A DNA stretch of 64,000 bases from NCBI GenBank assembly GCA_038373885.1, contig JAWZYV010011915.1, positions 1-64,000 on the forward strand, read 5' to 3'. Shown here piece by piece: positions 1 to 13,806 of this stretch. The number at the start of each line of letters is the position of its first letter. The stretch's first letter is position 1. The notes beneath the pieces are model-generated. The model searched no databases. It was not told where the DNA came from and worked only from the letters and a program-made list of their open reading frames with translations. The DNA is from Cheiracanthium punctorium (taxonomy: Eukaryota > Arthropoda > Arachnida > Araneae > Cheiracanthiidae). The position numbers and the translations under genes are program-made.

Positions 1-71
1 TGTGTGATTATTATGCTTTACCCAATTACCCTTCTCGTGGTTAACCTGTTCACTCCGATTGTTTACAAAAA

Positions 72-532
72 CAGGGTGTCCACCGGCGACTGAAAAGGCG
101 ATTTTGGCTAGTAATTTAAAGATAAGGTGACTTGGACGACTTTTTTGAATAAAAAAACGTCATTTTTATGCTGTTTTCGAGTGTTTGGCTGCTTGTACCT
201 TACTCCAGGTGACTAATTTTAAGTCAGATTTCGGTTTTTCTCAATTCCCCTTTCTTTTCAAAGTTGCGCCTGGTCATTTATCAAACATTCTAATCAGTTT
301 TTTTAAAGTTGTATTATAAAAAAATGCTTTGTTATATGTAACTATGTTTTTTAATTTATCATTTCATTCATTCATTCTTAAATGAAGCTAAATGACGTAT
401 GTTTATTTTTTAACTACAAAATCATGTAAAAAGGCTGCTACTTTGGCAACTAAAATTAAAATGGCGACTTTTTTATGTCAGTGAGATAACTAATGATACT
501 ATTTTTGCCTCCTGACATTGGTGGAGACCCTG
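72..532. mobile_element. hAT-like MITE, 461 bp
   Basis: Terminal repeats CAGGGTGTCCACC and GGTGGAGACCCTG. Flanks CAAAAA and CAATAA suggest a 6-bp duplication with one mismatch. The interior repeats GCGACT motifs. A related copy without ends lies at about 50035-50475 in the same orientation. Confidence 0.75.
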
Positions 533-858
533 CAATAATGGTGAATCTTCCCTTCTGTGCCCAGCGTTGCTTCCTAGCTTGACTCTTACGCTTTGTGTAG
601 TGGATATTTAATGATAGTTCCTAAGAAACAATGCTGGAAAGAGAAGGGAAACTTTACCACTAAGTTTTTGCAATGTTTGAAAATAAATAAGTTTGAAAAT
701 TTAAAATAAAAAATCATGGCCCGCCATTTAAAAAATTCGTGACTATTACTGAGATTAGGAAATTACAATACCTATATATGTATGTATGTGTATGTATAAT
801 TAGAGTTTTATCTGTACATTACTTGGAATTCAAAAATTTTACAGTTTCTATCCGTTTC

Positions 859-885
<27 letters not shown>

Positions 886-890
<5 letters not shown>

Positions 891-1735
891 TCTGTCGTTC
901 TGTCCGTAACGCTTTTTTTTTTTTTTTTTTTTTTTGTTCGCACATCATGTAAAAACGACTATAGCGAATGAAATAAAATTTGATACGGTGATAGGTGGTC
1001 ATTCAGTCTCACCATGGCACAGTGATTATGTCACTGAAAACGGTAGACGGCCGAAGTGTGAAGGTCTCGGTTCGGGTCCCATTGCGCGGCTGTCGATCTA
1101 ACGGTCTGGAGTTTTGGTAGGTTTTCTTCAGATGTTACGTGAATACCCGCTAGAACTCCTTAGAAAGGCCTCCTACCACTGCACCCCCCCCCATCCTTGA
1201 CAGATCGCCCTAGCTTCACGTTGCCATAATCAAGTAAACAAACAAACAAAATTGGTCATTCAACTTAAAATATAAGTTCCGAATGTTTGAAAAAGTTTGA
1301 TCAGATTTTGACATTTTGTGAAATTTTGTTCAAAATAAGAGAGTAAATTTTTGCTCGTGCATCACATAGAAACGACTAAAGGGAAAAAAATAAAATTCGT
1401 ATACTGATAGGTAGTACTCAACTTAAAACAAAACTGTCAATTGTTTGAAAAAATTTGGTTAGATTTTGTGAAAATTTATTCAAAATGTTTTAATTTTTGT
1501 TCTCGCATTACTTAACAATAACTGAGACGAATACTATGAAGTTTGATATACTGATAGGTAATTACTCAATTTAAATACAGCAATGGCAAATTTTTAAAAA
1601 TTTATGATAGGATTATGATATTTGACGAAAATTTATTCAGAATGCTTAAATTTTTGTTCGCATATCACGTAATAACATTTAATGCGAATAAAATGAACCT
1701 AGGACTAATGACAGATGATCACTCAAACTACCGTG
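886..1735. repeat. Satellite-like tandem array, about four monomers of 150-175 bp
   Basis: Monomers start near 936, 1352, 1499 and 1657 with GTTCGCACATCAC-like sequence, followed by ACGACTAAAGCGAATAAAAT, CTGATAGGTRGTCACTCAA and TTTATTCAAAATGC. The first monomer is split by a SINE. A copy of the same monomer in reverse lies at about 33165-33350. Confidence 0.75.
1006..1252 (+). mobile_element. tRNA-derived SINE, copy 1, 247 bp
   Basis: Flanked by a perfect 10-bp duplication TGGTCATTCA (996-1005, 1253-1262). A box-like TGGCACAGTGATTA and B box-like GGTTCGGGTCC lie in the first 75 bp; the tail is (AAAC)n. The body contains TCTAACGGTCTGGAGTTTTG and the TCAGATGTTACGTGAATAC block shared by all copies. 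Confidence 0.88.
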
Positions 1736-1793
1736 TTTACTCGCACAATAGTCGCACTTTCTTTTGCCAATTTTTCATGGTGAAAGTCTAGGT

Positions 1794-3206
1794 GCGACTA
1801 ATCGGTCCGGGACATTTCACCGGTACCCTTTACACCGACAAGACATTTCCCCGACACCGTTTCACCGACTGGACATTTCACCAACATGGATTTTTCACCG
1901 ACTGGACATTTCACTGACATGGGCTTTACACCGACTGGACAGATCACCGACATGGATTTTTCACCGACTGGACAGATCACCGACATGGATTTTTCACCGA
2001 CTGGACATTTCACCGACACGGATTTTTCACCGTGTGGACATTTCACCGACAGGACATTTTACGGACGTGGATTTTCACAGACACGCTTATTGTCTCCTGA
2101 AATTGTTGATATCATATCAGTGGCGGATCCATGGGGGAGGCTTCAGGAGCTCGAGCCTCCTCCCCTAGAGTGAGACGGTGTATGCAAAATGTCCTGTCAC
2201 CAATTAGTGTTTTCTTGGAGTTTCAAAACTTTATAAATTTTTTCCCGCACAAGGAACTTTTCTGTTTCATACAACTAAAATCCACAATTAATGTTTTTCC
2301 GAAAGTTTAAAAGCTATATAATCAACTTTCCATTTTTACATGTTTGCCTGAACTTAGTTACCGACAAGGCCGTATAAAACGACATATATACTTATTTATA
2401 GTACTGTACAGTGTTTTTTATATATTGAGAGAAACAGTGCTATGGAAAGGATGTACTCCCCCCTTCACCCCCTTCGAAAATTTGACGCATAATGTTATCA
2501 AAAAATACACTTTCAGTACGATTGCTTTTCTCAAATTTTCTTTTACTGTAATACAAAAATTAATTATATAAATGAGTTTTAAATAAGTAATTAATTTAAT
2601 TAAACAGTGAAGTTAATAAATATGTAATTAAGTTAATTATTTTTTATATATGATATAATTTGATTAAAATGTTAATTAATTACGTATGCATAATTAATAC
2701 ATATGACTTTTAATAACGCACGTATAATTAATTATAGTTCATATGAGTGTTTTTGGAAACCCCTACCTCCCACCCCAACAAAAATAAATAAATAAACTAT
2801 AGTCACGGTCCTGCTTTAAACGCCTAAACTTTCTAGTTTTGGACAAAAGAAAACTTTTTTAGATATATTGATAAATTTTTGAGAAAAAAGAATCATAATT
2901 AGCTGCTCTCTTTATGGGAGATTTTTCGTTAAATGTATTATTAAAACTGTGTGGGAATTGGCCTGTCGTCGTAATATTGAAAATTTAGTCCATTTTAAAT
3001 TGCCTGAAATGTTCATGTAAATGTCCTGTAGGTGAAAAATTCATGTCAGTGAAATGTCCTGTCGGTGAAAAATCCATGTCGTTGAAATGTCCACTCGGGG
3101 AAAAATCCATGTCGGTAAAATATCCAGTCGATGAAAAATCCACGTCGGTGAAATGTCCAGTCGGTGAAATGCCCTGTCGGTGAATTGTCCCAAACCCGCG
3201 ACTAAT
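1794..3206. mobile_element. Mutator-like foldback element with minisatellite arms and 9-bp duplication
   Basis: The direct repeat GCGACTAAT at 1794-1802 and 3198-3206 flanks a 1395-bp unit (1803-3197). Its ends CGGTCCGGGACATTTCACC and, inverted, GGGTTTGGGACAATTCACC agree at 15 of 19 positions. Each arm is an array of ACCGAC(A/T)GGACATTTC and ACCGACATGGATTTTTC motifs (left about 1809-2070, right about 3015-3190, inverted). A 9-bp target site with long GGG-starting TIRs fits non-autonomous Mutator-like elements. Minus- and plus-strand frames in the arms are repeat artefacts. Confidence 0.8.
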
Positions 3207-6200
3207 ATACTGGGGGAATCTACTGCATAATATTGTACACTCTAATGCTAAAACATTACTGGTATTATAATAAAATAACTAACCAAATGTTTCCAATTTA
3301 TCTGCCGTACAATCTTTTTTTTTTTTTTCAATTGTACACAAATAAGAGATATTTTCTCTTCATTAGGAATACTTTTAATACTTTTATAGAATAAATGAAA
3401 GTCAAATATGTGACTGCAACTTTTACACGGAGAAATGTTTTGACGATTTTTTCTGCTTCGTTGATTTGGGGACCTAGAGCAGCTGCTCCATCTACCCTTG
3501 TCTCATTTAGACTCAGCGAATACCAGGATAACCTTATGTACGTAAGGCACCAGAAATATAGCAATAAATGATTTCATTTATTCATAAGAATGGCTTATTA
3601 GTCTGTCTTGAAAAAGAGAAAACTGTTTGTATCCTTGGAAATGATAATTGTATATTGTATAATTATTTTGGTGTTTAAAGCAATGCTATATATTTTTACG
3701 TGGATGCATGGTTGATGTGGCGGATGTGGTCCGCCATGGCTTTTGATCCGGCCCACGGAACATTTCAAATGACCACAGACAATCCATATAAACCAAATCA
3801 AGATCCCATATAAATCCCATTTATACGGCCCGCGACTTCGCCAACATCCCTAAATTTTGGCCCACAACTTTCCAAAGATTCCAGTGGCGGCTCATCATTA
3901 GGTGCCGGAGGGGCCTGAACCCACCGGCTAACCACCCTCTAAATCAAAGCTTCTTTCTATTATGTAACATCGTTCTTTTAATTATTTACCTTTATTGAAA
4001 AAATACACGCATTTTACTCTTTTAATACTATTCATTAAAAAAAAAAAACACTTAAAAAAGCGATGGTTACGATTTTCCCCTGAGATTGGTTGTAACCCTA
4101 GAGAGGGAAAATACAATGAAACGGAAGAACCATTAAAAAGATTGATGCCCTCCGCACGGTATCGAAATCTATAAGAAAATTTCAGACCTCAACTTAGATA
4201 TGGTCCCTTACTGACGTGGCCAGACTACTTAAACGGAAATTGCACGATTGTTATGTTTCGTATCAATGTTTAAAAGTGTTATATATTTTGCTTGGTACGA
4301 AAGCTATTTTTGAAATTTATTTGATTTATTTTTGTTTATATTTAAATTAATTATATAAATTCCTTTTTTATATATTATTTTAATTACAATTTCATTTGTC
4401 TATCGAAAGTTCATTGAGTGTTTATCAAAATAAGGAAAGTTTTATGAAACTGTTTGATTTTGAGTATATAAGCACCGTTTATACGTCTTTCAAGGAACCA
4501 ATCTGAAACGACGTATAATTGCAACAATAAAAAACAACTTTGATTATTACATGTTTAACGCTGCTAATGCAAATTTATGCAAATATAATAATTGTATGTT
4601 TTTTAAGGTACTAGTAAATTACTTCATGGTTGTTTTTACCTGAAAACAATATCCAAGTTAAAAAATAAAGTAAAATAAAAATTCTCATAAAAGTGAAACA
4701 AATCCTACATTTATTGGACACATTTAAGATTAATGTAATATACATTGAATATCATGATGCGATTTTTGTTTACACAGACACTAAATTTAATGAACCATTC
4801 ATAGTCGTCTGATTTGCTGATTGTCTTTAATTATTAGTTACAGCATTACGGTTCATGAAATGTCTTTTTCCAACGTGTTCTGATATGCAAAGTGAGTTGT
4901 AAATATTTTAATATAGTCAACTGCGTCTTTAAAAGAAGGTCGTAGAACTCTTCACAGTACTTCAGTTGATTTTCTATGTGGGAAAAGTTTCTCCTAAAGA
5001 GTAAAATAAATACAGAGACAAAATTTTCGAAACTATGGAAAGTTTATAATGGCGTATAACTGATATTGTGCGTATACGAAGCATTTTTGCATTAAAAGAA
5101 TGAATCGGAACTTCGTGAAAGTCGTATAAATGAGAAACGAATAAACGGTGCTTTACTGTATATATATTAATCTCTGTCCTAAGAGCCTAATTTATGACAA
5201 TTATTCTGTTTGTCCCTGCAAAAGAGTTAAAATGCTATAAAAAATAGTCGGCGGAGAGGATTCTTTTATAAGACTCAAATACTACATAAAATATTTTAAA
5301 CTAGAACAAATATTTTTTCCATGGTTCAACTATATAGAATCTCCCAAAAAATAGTAAACCTAGGACTCCCGTTATACTTAGTTAGAAGTGGGTCAACACC
5401 CACCATAGTTTTGATGAATATTAAGTTCATATGTATATTTCGAGTATCCCCCCCCCCCCAACACACACACACAAAATGCATGCTTGTAAAATTAATGTAT
5501 TATTTAGATGCGTTTTTAATATTAAAGTTATCTAATTTAGATTTTGTGATTTTACTTATTTAACATTAATTTGACCCCATGCTTAAGATTTGGACAGAAG
5601 ATCCAATACATTCTCCGTAAACATTAGAAATGTGGGGCCGTATATTTGTTTGTTTGATTGTCTGATAGATGTAAGATAGTACTCAATATTAAGTTACCGT
5701 CATTCGAAATTGATTCTCTTTGGGGTAACATGATCAATTCTGGTCCTTGTTGTATGTAAATAAATTTATTAAATGACAAGTTTAATGATGAATTCACTAA
5801 TTTGATAGTTGTGTAAAAAAATAAACTATTTCTTTATTTTATTATTTCTAAGATAAATTTAATGCAAAGTAAAGATGAAATTATATTGTAGTCACTACCT
5901 CCTATAAACTACTGGCTGAACAGAATGTGATCGCTAAATCTGGAGGGCCGTGTGCCCTCTCGCTGGGTAGGTCGGTAGGTGGGAGAGAGATGCGGGTCTG
6001 AAATACACCCTTCCCGGGGATGCTCTAAATTGAGTGGTCTGAGGCTGACATTAGGGAGTTTGTGCATTACGTTTTTTTCCTACGTTAACACTAACACTAT
6101 CCGCTATTAAGAAGTTTCAAGCCAATCATGAAACTTACTTTATATGTGCGCATGCGCTGAACTGTACAACGGCATTTAACGTTAGCGTTACCCTGGGTGA

Positions 6201-9200
6201 AACCGTTATGCACAAACTCCCTAATAATAGTTATAAAAGCAGTCCACAACTGTCAGTTTTCGGCAATAAATGAATAAATATACAATCTACAAGGTAGTTT
6301 ATTTAAGTGGATAGCATTCGTAAATCATATTATGCAGGGCCGCCAAAAGGAGGGGACAATTGCCCCGGTTCCCGGGAGCCCATGGCCCCCCACATTCGAT
6401 TACGGGCCCCGCCCCCCTTTTTTCCGACCCATGTGTTGCATTAAAATTGCACTGTTATTTCTCACTCATACTATATTTAGAACGTAATTTAACCTACAAG
6501 TATAGAGAATAATTATGGTAATTATTTCATGTTCAAAATAAACTTAAGAATAATCAAATAGTAATTTTATTGCAAAAATATGTTAATTTAAAAACTTGAC
6601 AACGTCAGTTCTATTTTAAGAATTTTTTGTTACTAATTGTTTATTTATATTTTATAGTTATACATTTTTAACAATAAACAAAAGTAATAAAAATAAGCTA
6701 GTTAATAACATAAACTAACATTATCTAAATGATTATCTCTATAATTGATTTTTATTGCTAGTCATCGGAAATACACAGAGCTTCACTACCAAGAAGGAAA
6801 AAAATATTTAACTATTTTAAATGCACTTGAATAATTGCAATTGACTATTTAACACTCAACAAAACCCCTCCCCCGGAAAGAAAATTATGTACACAGAAAT
6901 ATTTTTTCATCGTGATATCATAGAAACTCCCTGTTCAAATTTGACATAAAAATTGATTAGAAAATTTTAATGACTTTTTTTTTCAAAAAATTTCAATTTT
7001 AAATTACTAAGATTTTTTATTTAGGAAAAGAAACAGTTTAAATGATATGTTCATGTTATATATTTAATGAAAGACCTCAAAACACTGAACAAAATTACAT
7101 AAATCTCAACGCTCTAGGCAGGGCCGTCGCGGATGTGTCAGGCGCCTTTGCGCAAACACCGATTTAGCACCATTTCTACATTACAAAAAAAAAAAAAAAA
7201 AAAAAAATCAATCTTCGAAACAAAAGTATCATTTTACTATTCCTTGTACTTATTCAGTTGGAAAATATCATAGTTAAACCAAGTCTCGGGACGTGGTGTC
7301 CCTATGAATATTCAGTTTTTGAAAGAAAATTATGATTTTACAATACCATATTAGTCTTCAGTAGAGAATATACGGCATTGCTCTGGACTGTAGGGGTTGC
7401 CCGATGGAAACCTGGCTCTGCCGAAAACTCACCCAGTGCATGCGGTATACGTGCTTGTAAAGTCAGTGGAACGAAAAACACTGTGGTAGGTAGCTAACAG
7501 TTACCACGGATGCGGAGATCAGATTTGCTTCCATCTACACAAGTCTTTTGCAGATTTCTAGTGCAATGGAATTCATTAAGTTCAAGAGCGGACTTGGGAG
7601 GTGTCCTTCAAGGGGTTGCTTGTTCTTCACATTACAAAAAGTACGAAAGAAGGGAGAAGGAGAATAAAGTGTATTTTTTTTTTCAACAATAATTATGAAA
7701 CACTGCCATAATGTTTAACGAGTGAATGCGCTTTAGAAAGCTCACTTTGGTATAACGTTTCTGATTTACACAGAGACACCGGGACATTGATTCAAAAGTA
7801 ATGAGAAATCCTTAAATCTAAATAGAAAACATGAAGATATTTTAATTTTATATGTGCACTGTTTGTTTATAAATAAAGCAATATACACAAGGAAAACTAC
7901 AAACGACAAGTTTTAACATAGCTAATAATTTCAAAAATTGTCCATATTATTTGGAAGCATCGATTATTGAAGCTTCTTTTGTCTATCCAAATTTACATAA
8001 GATAGGTTTGAAATTCAAGTGACCGATTTCAGCGCAGAAGATAATAGGCAGATGGTTATTAATTTAATTTCAAGAACAGTAGATGTTTTAATAAAAAGTC
8101 AAACATCTCAAAGGGCTGATTAATTTAACTTTCACATTGATAACTCAAATGGCAAGTGCAGTATCTCTTATTGCTACAATATGGGAAAATGGAACAAAAA
8201 AAGTAAAAAGAACATGACTTATGTATTTTATTAAATTAAATTCTGAGTTTTGTTTTGAATGTAAAATATTCGGATAAAAAACACTTTTCTACTACAGAAT
8301 TTAAAAATTTGCTCACTGTTCAAACTGTTTTCAAAGCCATAACAATGCATTAAAAAATGTTTAAAAGCATGGTACAAAATAAAATTACGTGTGATTAAAA
8401 ATTATGGCTCTATCAGTAAAAACGAAATAAAATTTGCTTAATGTTGAGGAAAAAAAGTTATAGGTCAATTGTTCAATTAGATCTTTCTAAAATTATAAAA
8501 CTCAATACTCAATGAAAACCACGAAAGTCACATTATAATGTCTTAATTCTTTTAAAAAATTAATATCCTTAAAATAGAACTAAAATTTTACCAGTATAGA
8601 ACAACAACAACAAAAAAAAAAAAAAAAATAACTTTAGAAACACCTAAGGAAGTGCCAGGATCTATCTTTCTATATGAGCAATCATTTACGAACCAGGCAA
8701 CTTCGATTAGAAACAATTATAAAATGTATCTATCTCTCTTTGCCCCCCTTTGGGTCCATATCCATTCCCAGATTTGTATTTGTCATCATGGACTCTCGGA
8801 TCGCCCCCCCCCAAGCCGTCGGTATAGTGAATAGTATACTAAACTATTTTTTATTATTTTAATACTAAAGTGCAGGAAAGCCCAAGATGAGCCCCACCAT
8901 CAAATGCAACAGTACTCCTCTCTGCAACATCTCATCCCTCGTTTACACTCAGTCCACTTTCACGGCAGTGCGCGGAAGATAGCAGTAACAGAAGTGTAAA
9001 CATCTCTCTGGTCCTGCTCATACCATGACCTTTCTTGCTGAACTTCTTTGCCTGGCGCGATACCTCTCCAGGGGGTTTTTGAGGGAAGTACAGTAGACAA
9101 TGGCGTAGAGTAGGGGGGGGGGGGGAAAGGGGCTCACACCTCTGGCGGCAAATTTCTAGGGGCGACAAAATCCCTGTCGCTGACTAATTTTAAAAAGATG

Positions 9201-9474
9201 GAATTTTTTTAAATATATATTTAATATCAGTCAGAAAGTAATTCAAGCAATTTCTGAAATAACTATTTCACTTTTCGTTTATATTCCTCCCTTCGGCTTT
9301 TAAAACATATCAATGTTTTTCTCTCCCCCCGCAACTCACCATTTTACCTTGCAGCTGTGTTTCCTTTTTAAAATTGCCCTTGCCTGTTAGATGTCCTTTT
9401 AAATCCTACCTCGATATACATTAGGATTAGGAGATTATAGTTTCGTTTTCGTTTTCGTCTGTAGGGGCGGCGGC
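3207..9474. other. Intergenic, repeat relics only
   Basis: AT-rich with scattered GC-rich hAT-type ends: AGTGGCGGCTCATCATTAGG (3883), GGGCCGCCAAAAGGAGGGG (6337), CAGGGCCGTCGCGGATG (7120), ATGGCGTAGAGTAGGGGGG (9100). Short frames here show no family signature. Confidence 0.5.
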
Positions 9475-9949
9475 GTGGTATGGTTAGCATCGCATCGGGT
9501 GCCGTCTTCGAAGGGGCGTGATTCCGAAAGGGTTTTCTTTGGGAGAAAGCAAATGGGGCGCCTCTTTTACCCAAAGGTACGGTTTGCAGGGGCAGCACCC
9601 GTACCCTCCCCCCCCCGGTTTGTAAATAAGGTTTTATGTAATTCTCCAGTTTTGTTGAATTTGAAATTTGTTTATGAAAACTATTTTCACTTATTAGATA
9701 TTTTAGCTCAATCTTTTGAATTTTTACAATATCTAACACTAAAATGAATTATAAGAATACAGAATTTATGAAAATAGATCAAAATCCGTTGTTCACTCCA
9801 GTAAAATTTGAAGACACCTGTGATGTAGATCACATATTAAATATTAATTATCATTTACTTTGTGTTTCTTTAATGTAAGCTATCCAGTAAAGTTATTCAG
9901 CTAAAAAAGGGGGTGTGGATTAAAATTTCCCTCAGTTTTGACAATAGAA

Positions 9950-10254
9950 ATTATATGTTATGCTTACGTAATTTTTCAAAATCTTTTGAGTGAAGAATAT
10001 GAAACTCTGCTTTTGAAATCTAGTTTAAAACAGCATGTGTGTTTATTAAATTATGTGAAACGTTTTTATTAGATAATTGTGTTATGAATGATGAAGTATG
10101 TGTTGAATGCAACAAACGGATATTAAAAATTTTAAGGCAGTTGTTAAGCACTTTTGTTAACATATGTTTAAATAACTATACAAAAATTGTGAGAGATAAG
10201 CAGATGTCTGCAACAGAAGAAAGTAAAGTAAAAAAAATCAAAGGTTCGAAATAG
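9950..10254 (+). pseudogene. Broken coding remnant of unknown family
   Basis: LLSEEYETLLLKSSLKQHV in one frame continues in another as FLLDNCVMNDEVCVECNKR, then ILRQLLSTFVNICLNNYTKI and a lysine-rich end SKVKKIKGSK with a stop. Composition and continuity across a single frameshift near 10060 suggest decayed protein-coding sequence, probably of transposon origin. I do not recognise the family. Confidence 0.35.
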
Positions 10255-12169
10255 ATACTTCGTTATAACAATCGAAATTAATAAAATGCACATATATATT
10301 ACCTACCATTTTTAATTCATACATTCACTAATTAATCTGCAAATTATTACTGAATTCGAAAGAGTGATCAGATTTGTTATACTATTGTTTAATTTACCAG
10401 CATTTCGCATAAAATATATTTAACCAAGAATTTTTATTTGTCAGATATTTTTAAGATACAAGTATTTTATTACATTTATATTTTGAAATATTTTGTTCAC
10501 TAATTAATCTGGAACGGATCATTGAGTATGAAAGTGTGATAAGATTTGTTTTGCCATTGTTTAATTTACCAGAAATTTGTATAATATAAACTTAGAAGTT
10601 TTATTTATCTGATATTTTTATGATTCAGATATTTCATTGTATCTATATGATTCATGTTTTGGAAAATTTAAAAAAAATTCAACTACTTTTTCATTAGATG
10701 TAATAATTTATGAGATTGTAGAAATACATTTTTATAAAATCCTGTTTATTGTCTCGCCTGTCAACTTTTTAACGTTTATTTATATTTATAATATTTAAAT
10801 TAAATACAGAGAAAACAGCGGTAAGATATGGATAAATATGAAATAAAAGACACAGATGGGGAGTAGTCTATTAAAACAATTTTTTTAATGCAAATTAAAG
10901 TAAATTTTGTATATATTGTTTATCACATTGAAATATGATGAAGTGCCATAACTATATTTTATTACTGTCCATGTATTAAAATGTTTAAGCATTTGTAATG
11001 AATTATCGTCTAAATTATATATAACCTAACTTAAAAAAAAAAAAAAAAACTAATTAAATATCCTTGCACAATTTTATAAATGATAAGCTAACAGTGTGGT
11101 TGTGAATAATAAATACTCTATAATTTTTAAATGCATCTCAATATCTCTGTCGCATTTTTCCTTTCCTTTTCTTTTCCTTCTACAATTCTGTCAGCAACAG
11201 CCACTTCATTGCAGAAAATCTAGTACATATATTTTATCAAAATAATAAAGCGAATCGCTACGGAAACAGTCCCTTTCCTCTGATCGAACACATACCCCTC
11301 AGACGGAGTTTGTGACGACAGAAATCTCCTCCGTCGATTAATAAAATAGTGTTGTTTTTTAATTTTAATAAGTTATTATTATTATAATTATTATTATTAG
11401 CAGTAGTACTAGTAATAGACCCAGTAGTTATTAACACAACTCTGAGAAGAATGAATTCCACCTGCACATTTCTGCAGTCAGTTGGAAGCAAATTTAGTCC
11501 AGACATCAATGTCTAGACACCAGTCCAGACATCATGTTTGTAGATATTGATGATTCTGGGTTTACCTGAGGTACTATCATATTGGATGAAAAAGTCAAAT
11601 GCTCATATTTTTAAAACAATTTATTTCCGAGAAAGGCTCTGAATTATAAGGTTATTTGCAAATTTTATTTTTTAAAATTTAGAGGTGAATTTCAGAAAGT
11701 CGAAAAAGATGCATCTGAGCTGTCAGGGTTATCATTTGATAACGACAGTGAGCAGGGTTCGAGACTTACGAAAAGTAATGCGTTTTTCGATAAAAACAAA
11801 GACGCCAGGTTATGAATTTGGAGAAAGAGAAAAATTTTAGTAAATTCATTGTAATATTTAATATTATACCAAATCTGAATAATTCAGAAGAATGGAAAAC
11901 GTGAAAATAGTTTAGAGCATTTATTTATTTATTTACTTATTTATTTATTTTTTGGTGAGAAATTGTCAAGAGGTAAAAAAAATCGATAAAAAACTAGACA
12001 AATATTTACAAAAATGACATTTAAGATTTTGTCGATGAACTGAATCTTTTTTTTTTTTTTTTTTTTGCTATTTTTAGAAGAAACAGCGAACGTGACAGAA
12101 ATGCATGTGAAATTTGCGTGGCTGCACAAGAAATGGCATCGGCTTTTCATAATGTAGAAATATATTGAA

Positions 12170-12350
12170 AATGTTTTTAACTCTACCCATATGAAATGCT
12201 TCAGTTGAAAGGCCTTTTTCGGTTTAAAACGAGTGAAGAACTATTTAAGAACTACGATAGGGAAGAACGATTAAACAATTCGGCTTTATTATACATAAAA
12301 CACGTTAATTTGCAGACACAAAAATTACGGATGAATTTGCAAAAGATAAA
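12170..12350 (+). pseudogene. hAT transposase C-terminal relic
   Basis: SVERPFSV followed by a frame change to REERLNNSALLYIKHVNLQT matches the RSFS...R.NGLALLNIH dimerization block of hAT transposases. Possible upstream fragments of the same element lie near 11680-11810 (EFQKVEKDASELSGLSF). hAT-type ends near 9090 and 12600 may bound it, but this is not proven. Confidence 0.6.
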
Positions 12351-12643
12351 TTAAGACACAAGTTCGTATAAAATTTTTTCTTAATCAAAAAAGAAACTTT
12401 ACGCAATTGCTTAAGTGTAAGTTTTATAAATTCCTTTATCAAGTTTTTTTTTTTTTTTTAGTTTAATTTTATTGTTAAAGCAATTGAGAGAAATCGTTCA
12501 GTGCTCCCCTCACGAAAAAAACTAATAGTGTCTTTAGTACACTAAATTATAAAGGGAACTTGGTCTCAGGGGGCCTCGAAAATTTTACCGCCAGGGGCCT
12601 CCGATGGACTTGATGCGCCTCTGCTCACGGGCCGTATAATTGG

Positions 12644-12866
12644 TGTGTGTGTGTTGAGGCAAACCTGCACGCGGGGTATCTGCCTAGGATGGGGGTGCCT
12701 TGGTAGGAGGGCTTTCTAAGGGGTTCTAACGCGTATTCACGTTACATCTGAAGAAAGCCTACCAAAACTCCAGACCGTTAGATCGACAGCCGTGCGATGG
12801 GACCCGAACCCGGGACCTTCACACCTCGGCCATCTACCATTTTCAGTGGCATAACCACTGTGCCAC
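12644..12866 (-). mobile_element. tRNA-derived SINE, copy 2, 223 bp
   Basis: Reverse-oriented copy with a perfect 11-bp duplication CGTATAATTGG (12633-12643, 12867-12877). It keeps the A box (GTGGCACAGTGGTTA) and the B box (GGTTCGGGTCCCATCG on the minus strand). Confidence 0.88.
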
Positions 12867-13607
12867 CGTATAATTGGAATTTATATGGGATTTTGAATGT
12901 TTGATATGGGTTTATAATGTTCCGCGGACCTGATCAAAAGCCGTGGCCCGTGGTGTCAAATATCCGGCCAGCGGGCGCCCATATATTCTTTAAAGCATAG
13001 TTAAATATTGAACGAAGAGTGAGATTGTTAGAGACAGTACTTTTTTGTTTTCTTTCTTCAGGTTTTTTAAGTCTTCAATACTTCTTTGATTGTTTTTATA
13101 TTCGTTTGGATTACCATTTTACTATTTATAGAATAGAAAATTTGGGAACAATGATCAAAGAATGATATTCATGAACATAAAATTTTATGTCTTAATGTAA
13201 ATATTTTTGCAGTTTTTTTTATGTTGGTTGGAAATTTTGATTAAAGTAAATTTGAAAATAAGGTAATAACAAAGAATGATTAGTTTAGTTTGCAAATATT
13301 TATAAATAGTTTTCATATTAATCAAGAATTGTGTTAGTATGTTAGTCAAGTTGTGTGAGTACTGTTTAGAACAGGGTTTAATTACTCCAAATGCGAAATA
13401 TATTCTAACGCATAGCGATTTAATTAGTTCAAAATGCATTAAACCTTCTTTTGTTTAGAAAAATAAGTTACGAAAACTTAAAAGATTTGAATTTTGCAAT
13501 ATTTGTTGAAATAGAGATCTTAATATGAAATTTAGTATTAATGACTTTGCCTTATTTTTTATTTATATTTGTGTATTCTCATGGCTAGAATTTTTAGACA
13601 AGTTGGT

Positions 13608-13806
13608 CAAAGCCGTACTCAGAGAGGTGCACCATCGATACCAGGGGGTTCGGACTCTGGACCTCGCTCCCGCACCACCCCCCTCCCGAAATTTCGATTT
13701 TTGTTACCAAAATAGTAATCATGACGTCTTTTGGAAAAAATTCTGCCTTTTCCACCGTGTGGTCCCTCCCCATTTTGTGTGTGTGTGGGTGTCGGGTACG
13801 GCCCTG
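13608..13806. mobile_element. Degenerate hAT-like MITE, 199 bp
   Basis: The right end GGTACGGCCCTG pairs imperfectly with left CAAAGCCGTACTC. Flanks AAGTTGGT and AAGCTTGT are an 8-bp duplication with two mismatches. Confidence 0.5.

Noticed and set aside
886..1735. CRISPR-like repeat-spacer array
   Set aside because: Monomers are 150-175 bp, diverged and contiguous, in a eukaryotic context; no short repeats with unique spacers.
1764..2173. Overlapping open frames on both strands with repeated SPTGHFTD- and VGEKSMSV-like peptides
   Set aside because: They are translations of the minisatellite arm of the foldback element; the periodic peptide follows from the DNA repeat.
10039..10254. Intact small gene
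   Set aside because: The upstream coding-like sequence continues in another frame, so it is better read as a decayed fragment.
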